Assembly (NCBI GenBank): GCA_029202525.1
Contig: CP119325.1
Location: 2,516,001-2,580,000 of the forward strand
Origin: Candidatus Pseudomonas phytovorans
Lineage (GTDB): Bacteria > Pseudomonadota > Gammaproteobacteria > Pseudomonadales > Pseudomonadaceae
Reading direction: 5' to 3'
DNA length: 64,000 nucleotides
Every line of letters starts with the position of its first letter. Position 1 is the first letter of the stretch. Positions 52,993 through 61,400 of this stretch are shown here, one piece after another. Both the position numbers and the translations under genes were made by a program. Below the pieces are notes generated by a model. The model was not told where the DNA came from. It did not search any database and was given only the letters and a program-made list of their open reading frames with translations.

Positions 52993-53925
52993 TCAGAGGG
53001 CCCGCTCCAGTTCTGGTACTGCTTCGAACAGGTCTGCTACGAGCCCGTAATCGGCTACCTGGAAAATTGGAGCATCAGGATCGCTGTTGATTGCGACGAT
53101 GACCTTAGAGTCCTTCATACCCGCCAAGTGCTGAATAGCACCCGAGATACCGACCGCCAGGTACAGGTCGGGCGCCACAATCTTGCCGGTCTGGCCGACC
53201 TGCATGTCGTTCGGTACAAAGCCCGAGTCCACGGCGGCGCGAGAAGCACCTACCGCAGCTCCCAGCTTGTCCGCGACGCTGTAGAGAATTTTGAAGTTGT
53301 CGCCGTTCTGCATGCCGCGACCACCCGAGATGACGATCTTGGCTGTAACCAGCTCAGGACGGTCGGAGCTAGCGACCCTTTCATCTACGAACTTCGAGAT
53401 CGTGCTCGTATGGGCGACGCTGATAGTCGTCACCGGAGCGCTACCACCTTCCGAAGCGGCTGGCTCAAAACTGGTCGACCTGACCGTCAATACGTGGATA
53501 GGAGCATATGACTGGACAGTAGCGATTGCGTTGCCTGCGTACACAGTCCGCTTGAAGGTATCAGGGGATTCGACTGAGGTGATCTCGGAGATTTGATCGA
53601 CGTCCAGAAGCGCTGCGACACGAGGAAGAATGTTCTTCCCGTTGGTTGTCGCACCGCTGAGTACATACGAATACTGTTTCGCCAGTTCAGCTACTAATGG
53701 TGCCACGCTTTCTGCGATGAGGTTATCGTAGGCGCTCTCGTTGGCGAAGAGTACGTTCGCTACGCCTGGCACCTGCGATGCGGCTTCAGCCACATTCTGG
53801 GCTGAAGAGCCGGCGACGAGAATGTCAATTTCTGCACCAATCTGTTTAGCAGCAGTGACGGTGCTGAGTGTGGCAGGGGACAGCGCGAAGTCATGGGTGT
53901 AGTCGGCAAGAATCAGGGCTTTCAT
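52993..53925 (-). CDS. etfA: Electron transfer flavoprotein alpha subunit
   Basis: 310 aa FAD-binding subunit of ETF, which takes electrons from flavoprotein dehydrogenases. The C-terminal FAD domain is complete: GGRGMQNGDNFKILYSVADKLG, GASRAAVDSGFVPNDMQVGQTG, and the ETF-alpha signature PDLYLAVGISGAIQH followed by NSDPDAPIF. Starts as TGATG overlap with etfB. Last gene of the leftward purU-folD-etfB-etfA run. Its place next to C1-folate genes and an ETF-QO suggests a dedicated ETF rather than the housekeeping one. Confidence 0.95.
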   Translation of the reverse strand: MKALILADYTHDFALSPATLSTVTAAKQIGAEIDILVAGSSAQNVAEAASQVPGVANVLFANESAYDNLIAESVAPLVAELAKQYSYVLSGATTNGKNILPRVAALLDVDQISEITSVESPDTFKRTVYAGNAIATVQSYAPIHVLTVRSTSFEPAASEGGSAPVTTISVAHTSTISKFVDERVASSDRPELVTAKIVISGGRGMQNGDNFKILYSVADKLGAAVGASRAAVDSGFVPNDMQVGQTGKIVAPDLYLAVGISGAIQHLAGMKDSKVIVAINSDPDAPIFQVADYGLVADLFEAVPELERAL

Positions 53926-54674
53926 CAGATCACCTTCGCTTCATTCTTCAGTTTTTCAACCAGCTCGGCAACGGAGCCCACCTTGATACCTGCTTGACGC
54001 ACAGGCGGTTCTTCCACCTTCAGCGTTCTTGCGGTGGCGAAGGTGGAAACGCCCAGCGCTTGCGGGGTGATGGTCTCCAGAGGCTTTTTCTTCGCTTTCA
54101 TGATGCTTGGCAGCGAAGCGTAGCGAGGCTCGTTCAGTCGCAGATCGCTGGTGACGATCGCCGGCAGGTTAAGCTTGAGGGTTTGCATGCCAGTGTCTAC
54201 CTCGCGGGTAACCACCAGGTTGCCGTCCTGGACTTCGAGCTTGGAGGCGAAGGTGCCTTGCGGATAGCTGGACAATGCGGCCAACATCTGGCCAGTCTGG
54301 TTGTTGTCGGTATCTACCGATTGCTTGCCCAGAAGAATGAGATCGGGCTGTTCCCTCTTCACCACGGCGTTGAGGATTTTCGCGACTGCGAGTGAGCCAA
54401 GGCTTTCTTCGGTTTCTACCAGGATCGCCCGATCTGCACCCAGCGCCAAGGCAGTCCGGAGCTGCTCTTGTGCAGACTGTGGGCCAATCGAGACCGCGAT
54501 CACCTCGCTAGCAATCCCTCTTTCCTTCAGTCGGACAGCCTCTTCAATGGCAATCTCACAGAACGGATTGACCGCCATTTTGATGTTGGAGAGGTCGACG
54601 CCTGATCCGTCAGGTTTCACCCTGACCTTCACGTTGAAGTCGACGACACGTTTAACAGCAACGATAACTTTCAT
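53925..54674 (-). CDS. etfB: Electron transfer flavoprotein beta subunit
   Basis: 249 aa partner of EtfA, binds AMP. Begins MKVIVAVKRVVDFNVKVRVK; contains CEIAIEEAVRLKERG, the ETF-beta signature stretch with LGKQSVDTDNNQTGQMLAALS, and the LNLPAIVTSDLRLNEPRYASLPSIMKAKKKP recognition loop used to dock dehydrogenases. Nine bases after folD; overlaps etfA by one base. Codon use looks less GC-biased than in the nuo operon. Confidence 0.95.
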   Translation of the reverse strand: MKVIVAVKRVVDFNVKVRVKPDGSGVDLSNIKMAVNPFCEIAIEEAVRLKERGIASEVIAVSIGPQSAQEQLRTALALGADRAILVETEESLGSLAVAKILNAVVKREQPDLILLGKQSVDTDNNQTGQMLAALSSYPQGTFASKLEVQDGNLVVTREVDTGMQTLKLNLPAIVTSDLRLNEPRYASLPSIMKAKKKPLETITPQALGVSTFATARTLKVEEPPVRQAGIKVGSVAELVEKLKNEAKVI

Positions 54675-54683
54675 GATGACCCC

Positions 54684-55613
54684 TTACAGAAAAGCTGGAG
54701 CTTGAGAAGTCGATGGGTGATGCGAGGCGGCTGCGTGCTTGCGTTTCGCCGCTGCGATGGTGTTGCTCATGAGGAACGCGATGGTCATTGGGCCTACGCC
54801 GCCAGGTACAGGGGTGATGGCAGCTGCAACATCAGACGCGCTGGCGAAGTCGACATCACCGACCAGCCTTGGTCGGCCATCCACCTTGTCCTCAATCCGG
54901 TTGATCCCTACGTCGATGACGATTGCGCCTTTCTTCAGCCAAGAGGCATCGACCATCTGCGGGCGTCCCACCGCGACGATCACGATGTCTGCCTGGCGGC
55001 AGATCTCTTTCGCGTTATGGCTTCTCGAGTGGAGGATCGTCACCGAGCAGTTCGCTTGCAGGAGCAGCGAGGCCATAGGCTTACCTACGATGTTCGAACG
55101 CCCGATCACTACCGCGTGCTTGCCCGACAGGTCGGGGCACGTGTCCCTGAGTAGACGCATGCACCCGGAAGGAGTGCAGGGGGCTAAAACACCTTCTTCG
55201 GCCAATACCAGGCGGCCCACGTTGATGCGATGGAAGCCATCAACATCCTTGTCAGGGTCAATTGCATTGATGATTGCTGCTTCATCAATGTGGTCGGGAA
55301 GGGGCAACTGCACCAGGATGCCATGCACCTCAGGGTTGTCATTCAGCTCGTGGATGGTCTGCAGTACCTGCTGCTGGGTCGACTCGGCGCTCAGCTGGTG
55401 CTGGAAAGACTTCATGCCAATGCGGTGAGCTGTCTTGACCTTGTTGCGCACGTAGACGTGGCTGGCAGGGTCATCCCCCACCAGCACCACAGCCAACCCT
55501 GGTGTGTATCCTTGACGCGATAGTTCAGCAACGTCCCGAGCGGACTCTTCGATAACCCGCTCTGCGGCAGATTTGCCATCAATGAGTAACAACTGGGTTG
55601 AGGCTGTGTTCAT
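54684..55613 (-). CDS. folD: Methylenetetrahydrofolate dehydrogenase/cyclohydrolase
   Basis: 309 aa bifunctional enzyme: 5,10-methylene-THF to 10-formyl-THF with NADP+. Motifs: VLVGDDPASHVYVRNKVKTA with the catalytic Tyr and Lys, QLPLPDHID, DKDVDGFHRINVGRL, NADP-binding GRSNIVGKPMASLLL, and TPVPGGVGPMTIAFLM. Has a ~20-residue extra C-terminal tail (KRKHAAASHHPSTSQAPAFL). Overlaps purU by ATGA. Probably a second folD, used to oxidise C1 units from demethylation. Confidence 0.96.
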   Translation of the reverse strand: MNTASTQLLLIDGKSAAERVIEESARDVAELSRQGYTPGLAVVLVGDDPASHVYVRNKVKTAHRIGMKSFQHQLSAESTQQQVLQTIHELNDNPEVHGILVQLPLPDHIDEAAIINAIDPDKDVDGFHRINVGRLVLAEEGVLAPCTPSGCMRLLRDTCPDLSGKHAVVIGRSNIVGKPMASLLLQANCSVTILHSRSHNAKEICRQADIVIVAVGRPQMVDASWLKKGAIVIDVGINRIEDKVDGRPRLVGDVDFASASDVAAAITPVPGGVGPMTIAFLMSNTIAAAKRKHAAASHHPSTSQAPAFL

Positions 55614-56476
55614 TGGAAGATCACCGTTTTATCTTCGTTGAGGAAAACACGGTGTTCGATGTGGAATTTCACTGCTTTTGAAAGCGCCACGGTCTCGGTA
55701 TCGCGGCCAATGGCAACGAGGTCTTCAGGCTCGTAGCTGTGATCCACGCGCTGTACTTCCTGCTCGATGATTGGGCCCTCATCGAGGTCAGCGGTTACGT
55801 AGTGGGCGGTAGCTCCGATTACCTTCACACCCCTGGAGAATGCTTGGTGATAAGGCTTGGCGCCTTTGAAACCAGGCAGGAAGGAATGGTGAATGTTGAT
55901 CGCGCGCCCGGACAGTTTCTTGCAGAGCTCATCGGACAGGATCTGCATGTAGCGAGCAAGGACAACCAGGTCTGTGTTGGTGTCACTGATGATGTCCAGC
56001 AGCGCTTTTTCTTGCTGGGCCTTGTTCTCTTTGTTCACCGGAAGGTAGATGAAGCGGATGCCTTCGCGCTCAGCCATTGGCCTCAGATCCAGGTGGTTGG
56101 ACACGATGGCCGAAATCTCCATGTGCATCTCGCCCTTCTGATGGCGATAGAGAAGATCGGAGAGGCAATGGTCGTATTTGCTGACCATCAACAGCACGCG
56201 CATTGGTTTGGCGGTGCTATGGAGCTCCCACTCCATGTCGAATTCACACGCCACATCAGTCATTGCGTCATGCAGTTCTTCGATAGAGGTGGTGGCGCTT
56301 TCCTCCAGGCGGAACACTGCACGCATGAAGAACCTGCCAGTGCTCTCGTCGTCGTACTGAGCCAGTTCGGTGATGTAGCACTTTCGATGAGCGAGCAACG
56401 AGGAAACAGCCGAGACGATACCCGAGCGAGCCGGGCAGCTGACCTTGATGACGTAAGGGGTGTGGGGAGTGCTCAT
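55610..56476 (-). CDS. purU: Formyltetrahydrofolate deformylase
   Basis: 288 aa; hydrolyses 10-formyl-THF to formate and THF. N-terminal ACT domain (about residues 8-80, SCPARSGIVSAVSSLLAHRKCYITE) and C-terminal formyltransferase fold with INIHHSFLPGFKGAKPYHQA and ATAHYVTADLDEGPIIEQ, which contain the catalytic Asn, His and Asp. Together with FolD it would turn methylene-THF into formate and free THF, the same pair found with dimethylglycine oxidase in Arthrobacter. Confidence 0.96.
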   Translation of the reverse strand: MSTPHTPYVIKVSCPARSGIVSAVSSLLAHRKCYITELAQYDDESTGRFFMRAVFRLEESATTSIEELHDAMTDVACEFDMEWELHSTAKPMRVLLMVSKYDHCLSDLLYRHQKGEMHMEISAIVSNHLDLRPMAEREGIRFIYLPVNKENKAQQEKALLDIISDTNTDLVVLARYMQILSDELCKKLSGRAINIHHSFLPGFKGAKPYHQAFSRGVKVIGATAHYVTADLDEGPIIEQEVQRVDHSYEPEDLVAIGRDTETVALSKAVKFHIEHRVFLNEDKTVIFQ

Positions 56477-56571
56477 TTTAATACCTTCGTGTCTTGTTGT
56501 TGGAACAGAGGTACCGCAAAAGGCCGGCGCTCTACGTTGAGCCGGGCGTGCTTTCTGGGAGGTGGCGCCCG

Positions 56572-56769
56572 CTACCGTCTATGCCGCCTGACAGAGGAGA
56601 TATCGATCGTCTCTGCATCCTCGAAAGCACAGAGCTCATCAGCCATGGTGCTTCGCGATTCCTCAGGGCACGTTCGCGGTGGGCGTTTGAAGCCGGAACT
56701 CACGGCAACTGCAGTGGTGATCAGTGCAGCGCCGGCCAGGTAGAACAGCCACAGTTGATTGGCAAGCAT
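56572..56769 (-). CDS. Putative small membrane protein upstream of purU
   Basis: 65-aa ORF: a short N-terminus, one strong TM span (LWLFYLAGAALITTAVAVSS, residues 6-25), then a polar, charged tail ending RRHRR. ATG at 56769 with GGAG 12 bases upstream. It lies between the operator region and purU (95 bases before it), so it would be the first gene of the leftward operon. No recognised family; it could anchor an oxidoreductase or transporter, or be a chance ORF. Confidence 0.45.
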   Translation of the reverse strand: MLANQLWLFYLAGAALITTAVAVSSGFKRPPRTCPEESRSTMADELCAFEDAETIDISSVRRHRR

Positions 56770-56836
56770 CTTTCAGGCTCCACGGTCTGTTGATAGAGGC
56801 TTGCGCAATCCAGGCGGGGCAGCTGAGCGCCGCGTA

Positions 56837-56928
56837 AAACCACACACAGCTTGCACAAAGCCACATTTTCGGTTGGCTTGTGAAGGATTCTAGAAGTCGT
56901 CAAACGGCAATGTCAACACAAAACAACA
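56837..56928. promoter_or_regulatory. DeoR-type half-sites upstream of the purU operon
   Basis: AAACCACA (56837-56844), a degenerate AAGCCACA (56858-56865) and AAACAACA (56921-56928), all in the same orientation, upstream of the leftward operon. The same units recur before the IMPase operon. Confidence 0.5.
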
Positions 56929-56944
56929 ATTGAAGGTGGGTATG

Positions 56945-56973
56945 TGTGCTTTGCCTGTGCTTTAATGTGGTTT
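56945..56973. promoter_or_regulatory. Triple phased direct repeat upstream of deoR
   Basis: TGTGCTTT at 56945, TGTGCTTT at 56956 and TGTGGTTT at 56966: three near-identical 8-mers at 11- and 10-base spacing, i.e. on one face of the helix. They are reverse complements of the AAANCACA units on the purU side. Located 31 bases before the regulator start, fitting autoregulation. Confidence 0.6.
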
Positions 56974-57003
56974 TGTAGCGTCTTTTACACCGGGAGCTCA
57001 ATC

Positions 57004-57873
57004 ATGTTTGACGAAAATCGGTGCGATGAGCGATCTTTGGTGACGGCACACGCTCTGCGTAGCGGCCACCAATTGATCAAGGTGATGACAGCATTGAGTA
57101 AGAGACAGGCAGATATCCTGCAGGTAGTGCGTGACCACGGCTCGCGAAGCATTGGCGAGCTCGCTGATGCGTTGCAGGTGACCACCGAAACGATCCGCCG
57201 CAACATCAAGCCGCTGATTGACGAAGGCCTGGTGAGCAAATTTCATGGTGGTGTGATGCTGCCGCAGCGGACTGAAGAGCCACCCTTTCAGCGTCGTATG
57301 CACGAGAACCGTGAGGCCAAGCAGCAGGCTGCCAAGCTCGCAGCCAAACTGATCAAAAACGGTGACTCCATCATGCTCGATACTGGCGCCACCACGGCCT
57401 ATGTGGCCCAGGCGCTGGAAAACCACAGCAACCTTTTTGTGGTTACCAACTGTGCTCAGATCTCCTGGTTGCTAGCTCCCCGTGGTGGAAACCGAGTGTT
57501 CATGGTGGGAGGAGAACTAAGGGGGGATGATGCAGCAGCCTTCGGAAGCTCTGCACTCACGTTCATTCGTCAGTTCAAGGTCAAGTACGGCGTGCTGTCC
57601 ATCGCCGGTATATCAATGAGTGGTGAGCTCATGGACTTTCACTACTGCGAAGCTGAATTTTCGCGTGGCGTGATGGAGCAGGCTGAAGAGGTGTGGGTCG
57701 TTGCTGATAGCAGCAAACTTGGGCGAGGAGCCCCCATCAAGGTCTGTGACCTGAGGGCGATTGACTGCATTCTCACCAATGAAAAACCAGCGCCTGAATT
57801 CCTGGCCCTGTGTGAGCAGCACGACGTTAAAGTTTTTTGGGATGTCGACATGCTGGATCTCGAGGACATCTGA
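57004..57873 (+). CDS. DeoR-family transcriptional regulator
   Basis: 289 aa. N-terminal DeoR HTH in LSKRQADILQVVRDHGSRSIGELADALQVTTETIRRNIKPLIDEG; C-terminal DeoRC sensor domain with IMLDTGATTAYVAQAL, VVTNCAQI and VWVVADSSKLGRGA. About 28 residues longer at the N-terminus than usual; ATG 57004 is chosen because GGGAG lies seven bases upstream, though an ATG at 57088 would give the standard length. Family members usually bind phosphorylated metabolites. Its position between two operons with shared half-sites points to it as the local regulator. Confidence 0.93.
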   Translation: MFDENRCDERSLVTAHALRSGHQLIKVMTALSKRQADILQVVRDHGSRSIGELADALQVTTETIRRNIKPLIDEGLVSKFHGGVMLPQRTEEPPFQRRMHENREAKQQAAKLAAKLIKNGDSIMLDTGATTAYVAQALENHSNLFVVTNCAQISWLLAPRGGNRVFMVGGELRGDDAAAFGSSALTFIRQFKVKYGVLSIAGISMSGELMDFHYCEAEFSRGVMEQAEEVWVVADSSKLGRGAPIKVCDLRAIDCILTNEKPAPEFLALCEQHDVKVFWDVDMLDLEDI

Positions 57874-58009
57874 TCCTCATCGCCGATCAGGGCGTCCAGA
57901 TTGGTCCCTGGTCGGCTGTCTAACGCGCTCCGCTTTGCGGCCTCGCCACCCCTCTGGGTGAAGCGAGGTTTCGCATCTTCTCGCCCATTTTTCTCCATTT
58001 CGAGCCGTC

Positions 58010-58033
58010 CGCCAGGGCTGCCTGGCGTATTTT
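58010..58033 (+). terminator. Probable terminator between deoR and the IMPase gene
   Basis: 7-bp stem CGCCAGG / CCTGGCG, GCTG loop, followed by TATTTTC. A second hairpin lies at 57941-57968 (CCTCGC-CACCC / GGGTG-GCGAGG). Together they occupy the non-coding 57874-58100 stretch, in which I see no gene. Confidence 0.55.
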
Positions 58034-58118
58034 CATGGCCTGTTACCCAGCGGTGCCCATCCCAGAGCTTTCTGGATGCGGGGCTGGATGTGCAGATTTC
58101 TGTTGTCTTTCAGGGGCC

Positions 58119-58169
58119 AAACCACGCAAAACAACACAAATAGTAATTATGTGTGGTTTTAGGTTGTTT
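58119..58169. promoter_or_regulatory. Mirrored tandem operator upstream of the IMPase/ETF-QO operon
   Basis: Left arm: AAACCACG (58119-58126) and AAACAACA (58129-58136), 10 bases apart. Right arm, inverted: TGTGGTTT (58152-58159) and GGTTGTTT (58162-58169), again 10 bases apart. The centre is near 58144 and a further CGTGGTTA sits at 58181. Same half-site as in the purU/deoR region, so one regulator should bind both. Confidence 0.6.
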
Positions 58170-58236
58170 TTTTGCTTCGGCGTGGTTATTTTTTGATTGC
58201 CATGAGGCACACACCCATGAAGCCCTGGAGGCATCC

Positions 58237-59025
58237 ATGAACGTTCCCGCTACCGATTCGTATGATGAATATGCTCGCTTCGCCCAAAGGCTTGCGGATA
58301 CCGCTGCTCGGGTGTCTCTCAAATATTTCCGTCGTCCGCTCGATGTCGAGCACAAGGCAGATGATTCCCCGGTAACCGTGGCAGACCGTGAAACCGAGGC
58401 TGCGATGCGGTCACTGATCAGCGATGTCTATCCCGATCACGGTATCTACGGTGAGGAGCACGGCATCACCAGTGGGACGGGCTGCTACACATGGGTGGTC
58501 GATCCCATCGACGGCACCAAGAGCTTCATCACCGGTATGCCCATGTATGGAACGCTCATCGCGCTGCTTGAAGATGGGAAGCCAGTCGTGGGTGTGATTG
58601 ACATGCCAGCGATGAAAGAGCGCTGGGTAGGCGTGGCTGGACAGCCCACTCGTTACAACGGCGAAATTGTTTCGACGCGACCAACTGCACGGCTTGCCGA
58701 ATCCGTGGGTTACACAACTTCTCCGGATTCATTCCTGGAATGTGACATCCCTGGCTACGAAGCACTGACGCAAGCGTCGGCACTGCGCCGCTTTGGTGGT
58801 GATTGCTACCTCCACGGTCTGCTGGCGTCGGGATTCATTGACTACGTGTTGGAGGCGCAACTCCAGCCCTATGACTACATGGCAGTGATTCCTGTCATCG
58901 AGGGTGCGGGCGGTCGCATTACTGATTGGCTGGGCAAACCCTTGGGGCTGGAGTCGACAGGTCACTTGCTGGCATCGGCATCTGCAGCTCTTCACGAGGA
59001 AGCCCTGAAGCTCATTGGCCGTTGA
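58237..59025 (+). CDS. Inositol-monophosphatase-family phosphatase
   Basis: 262 aa Mg-dependent, Li-sensitive-type phosphatase fold. Metal motifs: GEEHG, then VVDPIDGTKSFITGMPMYG, and C-terminal YDYMAVIPVIEGAGGRITDW. ATG at 58237 with GGAGG five bases upstream; the longer frame upstream reads through the operators. Family substrates include inositol phosphates, histidinol phosphate and PAP; the true substrate here is unknown. First gene of a rightward operon with ETF-QO, 41 bases ahead of it. Confidence 0.92.
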   Translation: MNVPATDSYDEYARFAQRLADTAARVSLKYFRRPLDVEHKADDSPVTVADRETEAAMRSLISDVYPDHGIYGEEHGITSGTGCYTWVVDPIDGTKSFITGMPMYGTLIALLEDGKPVVGVIDMPAMKERWVGVAGQPTRYNGEIVSTRPTARLAESVGYTTSPDSFLECDIPGYEALTQASALRRFGGDCYLHGLLASGFIDYVLEAQLQPYDYMAVIPVIEGAGGRITDWLGKPLGLESTGHLLASASAALHEEALKLIGR

Positions 59026-59066
59026 GGCCTGGTACCTACTACAAAAACAAGCCTGGGTGGATCACC

Positions 59067-60719
59067 ATGCAACGTGAATCTATGGAGTTCGATGTAGTCA
59101 TTGTTGGCGCAGGGCCAGCAGGGCTGTCGGCTGCTTGCCGTCTGATGCAGCAAGCGCAGGACACTAATCTCGAACTCTCTGTCTGTGTCGTCGAGAAGGG
59201 CTCTGAAGTCGGAGCACATACGCTTTCCGGGGCGATCTTCGAGCCCCGCGCTCTGGCCGAGCTATTTCCTCACTGGAAAAGTGAGGGTGCACCTTTGCAC
59301 ACCCCCGTACTACGCGATGATATTTACCTGCTGCAGAGCGAGACTGAGTCGACTCGAGTGCCTGATGGGTTAGTCCCAAAAACGATGCACAACGAAGGCA
59401 ACTACATCATCTCTCTTGGGAACCTCTGCCGGTGGTTGGCGCAACGGGCTGAGAGCCTCGGGGTAGAAATCTACCCAGGATTTGCGGCACAAGACGTCAT
59501 TATCGAGGACGGGGTGATCAAGGGAATTGTCACTGGCGACATGGGTGTAGATCGTCAAGGTGAGCCGATTGCGAACACTCATGTGCCAGGTATGGAGCTG
59601 CGTGGAAAGTACACGCTCTTTGCAGAAGGCTGCCGAGGCCATCTGGGCAAGCAACTGATCGAGCATTTCGGGCTCAACGAAGGCGTGGATCCCCAGCATT
59701 ATGGAATCGGCCTGAAAGAGCTGTGGGAGATACCTGCTGAACAGCACCAGACTGGCCTGGTGGTGCACAGTGCGGGGTGGCCACTCACCGATCAAAACCC
59801 TGGTGGATCATTCCTGTACCACTTGGAGAATCAACAAGTGGTGGTGGGGCTGATCGTGGATCTGAGCTATCAGAACCCCTATCTCTCGCCGTTCGACGAG
59901 TTTCAGCGATACAAACACCATCCGGTGATTGCGCAATACTTGAAAGGCGGCAAGCGGCTCTCATATGGCGCCCGTGCGATCTGCAAAGGTGGCCTGAACT
60001 CACTGCCCAAAATGATCTTCCCAGGCGGAGCGCTCATCGGTTGCGATGCAGGAACGCTGAACTTCAGCAAGATCAAAGGCAGCCATACGGCGATGAAGTC
60101 AGGGATGCTTGCGGCGGAGGCGATCATCGAAGCGATATGGCGTGGCAGCCAAGGGGGTGATTGCCTTACAGGGTACGAGAAGAAGTTCAAGGAAAGCTGG
60201 GTCTACGATGAGCTCTATCGCAGTCGGAATTTCGGCCCGGCGATTCACAAATTTGGCAGCCTCCTGGGTGGTGCGTTCAATTACATCGATCAGAATTGGT
60301 TCAAGGGCAAAATGCCCTTTACCTTGCACGATCGCACGCCTGACCATCTCTGCCTGAAGCCAGCCTCAAAATGCAAACCGATGGAGTACCCTAAGCCTGA
60401 CGGTGTCCTTAGCTTCGACAAGCTCTCATCGGTTTTCCTTTCGAATACTAACCATGAGGAAAACCAGCCGGTTCACTTGAGACTGAGGGATCCAGAGCTT
60501 CCCATCCGATCGAACCTGCCGCTCTATGCTGAGCCTGCTCAACGATACTGCCCTGCTGGCGTCTACGAAATCGACGAGTCAGAGGCTGGGCGCCCGCGCC
60601 TGCAAATCAATGCTCAGAACTGTGTTCACTGTAAGACGTGCGATATCAAGGATCCTTTCCAAAATATCGTATGGACTGCCCCTGAGGGCGGTGGCGGCCC
60701 TAATTATCAAAGCATGTAA
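59067..60719 (+). CDS. Electron transfer flavoprotein-ubiquinone oxidoreductase
   Basis: 550 aa membrane-associated flavoprotein that passes electrons from ETF to ubiquinone. FAD-binding VVIVGAGPAGLSAACRL (residues 8-24), VVEKGSEVGAHTLSGAI, the central IGLKELWEIP segment, and ICKGGLNSLPKMIFPGGALIGCDAGTLN. The 4Fe-4S domain at the C-terminus has all four cysteines: YCPAGVYE and NCVHCKTCDIKDP. Complete. Present in the same regulon as EtfA/EtfB, giving a whole path from dehydrogenase to quinone. Confidence 0.95.
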   Translation: MQRESMEFDVVIVGAGPAGLSAACRLMQQAQDTNLELSVCVVEKGSEVGAHTLSGAIFEPRALAELFPHWKSEGAPLHTPVLRDDIYLLQSETESTRVPDGLVPKTMHNEGNYIISLGNLCRWLAQRAESLGVEIYPGFAAQDVIIEDGVIKGIVTGDMGVDRQGEPIANTHVPGMELRGKYTLFAEGCRGHLGKQLIEHFGLNEGVDPQHYGIGLKELWEIPAEQHQTGLVVHSAGWPLTDQNPGGSFLYHLENQQVVVGLIVDLSYQNPYLSPFDEFQRYKHHPVIAQYLKGGKRLSYGARAICKGGLNSLPKMIFPGGALIGCDAGTLNFSKIKGSHTAMKSGMLAAEAIIEAIWRGSQGGDCLTGYEKKFKESWVYDELYRSRNFGPAIHKFGSLLGGAFNYIDQNWFKGKMPFTLHDRTPDHLCLKPASKCKPMEYPKPDGVLSFDKLSSVFLSNTNHEENQPVHLRLRDPELPIRSNLPLYAEPAQRYCPAGVYEIDESEAGRPRLQINAQNCVHCKTCDIKDPFQNIVWTAPEGGGGPNYQSM

Positions 60720-60743
60720 TTTTTGTCAGAGAGGGAGCTGGTC

Positions 60744-61400
60744 ATGGCGCTAGCTTTGTTTGATCTAGACCACACGCTGCTTGCTGGCGACAGTGGGATC
60801 ATGTGGCAACACTACCTGGGGCGGCTGGGAGTCATGGGCGATGAAAAATCCCACCTCACCCGGGCACAGCGATTTTCTGATGACTACCACCAGGGGGTGC
60901 TCAACTACTCATCGTTTCTGGATTTCATGCTGGATCCCCTGGTCAGGTTCCCCTTGAGTGACCTGCTCGCTTGGCGAGAGGATTTCATCAATCAGAAAAT
61001 CAAGCCAGTAGTTAAAGCCCAAGGCCTGGAGGTCATCCAGGCTCATCGTGATCGAGGCGATTGCCCTGTGATGATCAGCGCAACCAACCGCTTCATCACA
61101 GAGCCCATCGCGCAGGTTTTTGGCATCGAGCATGTCATCTGTACTGACCCTGAGGTTGTGGAGGGGAGGTACACCGGAAAAATTATCGGAGACCCTTGCT
61201 ACCAGGAAGGAAAAATACTTCGGTTAGTCCAGTGGGTATCTCAGCATGGGCTCTCTTTGAGTGCTGCCACCTTCTACAGTGACTCGTACAACGATCTTGC
61301 GCTGCTGAGCTACGTTGATCATCCGGTGGCGGTCGATCCGGATGTGCGCCTGCGTGAGTTTGCGTCCCTCCAGGGCTGGGAAATTCTGGAACTAAAATGA
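60744..61400 (+). CDS. HAD-superfamily phosphatase (SerB/HAD-IB type)
   Basis: 218 aa. Motif I LFDLDHTLLAGDS (nucleophile Asp), motif II SATN, motif IV FYSDSYNDLALL. The helical C1 cap and the sequence MWQHYLGRLGVM resemble HAD-IB proteins annotated as histidinol- or phosphoserine-phosphatase-like in Pseudomonas. ATG at 60744 with AGGGAG; the frame upstream begins at TTG and is less likely. Overlaps folK as ATGA. Second phosphatase of the operon, from a different fold than the first. Confidence 0.92.
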   Translation: MALALFDLDHTLLAGDSGIMWQHYLGRLGVMGDEKSHLTRAQRFSDDYHQGVLNYSSFLDFMLDPLVRFPLSDLLAWREDFINQKIKPVVKAQGLEVIQAHRDRGDCPVMISATNRFITEPIAQVFGIEHVICTDPEVVEGRYTGKIIGDPCYQEGKILRLVQWVSQHGLSLSAATFYSDSYNDLALLSYVDHPVAVDPDVRLREFASLQGWEILELK

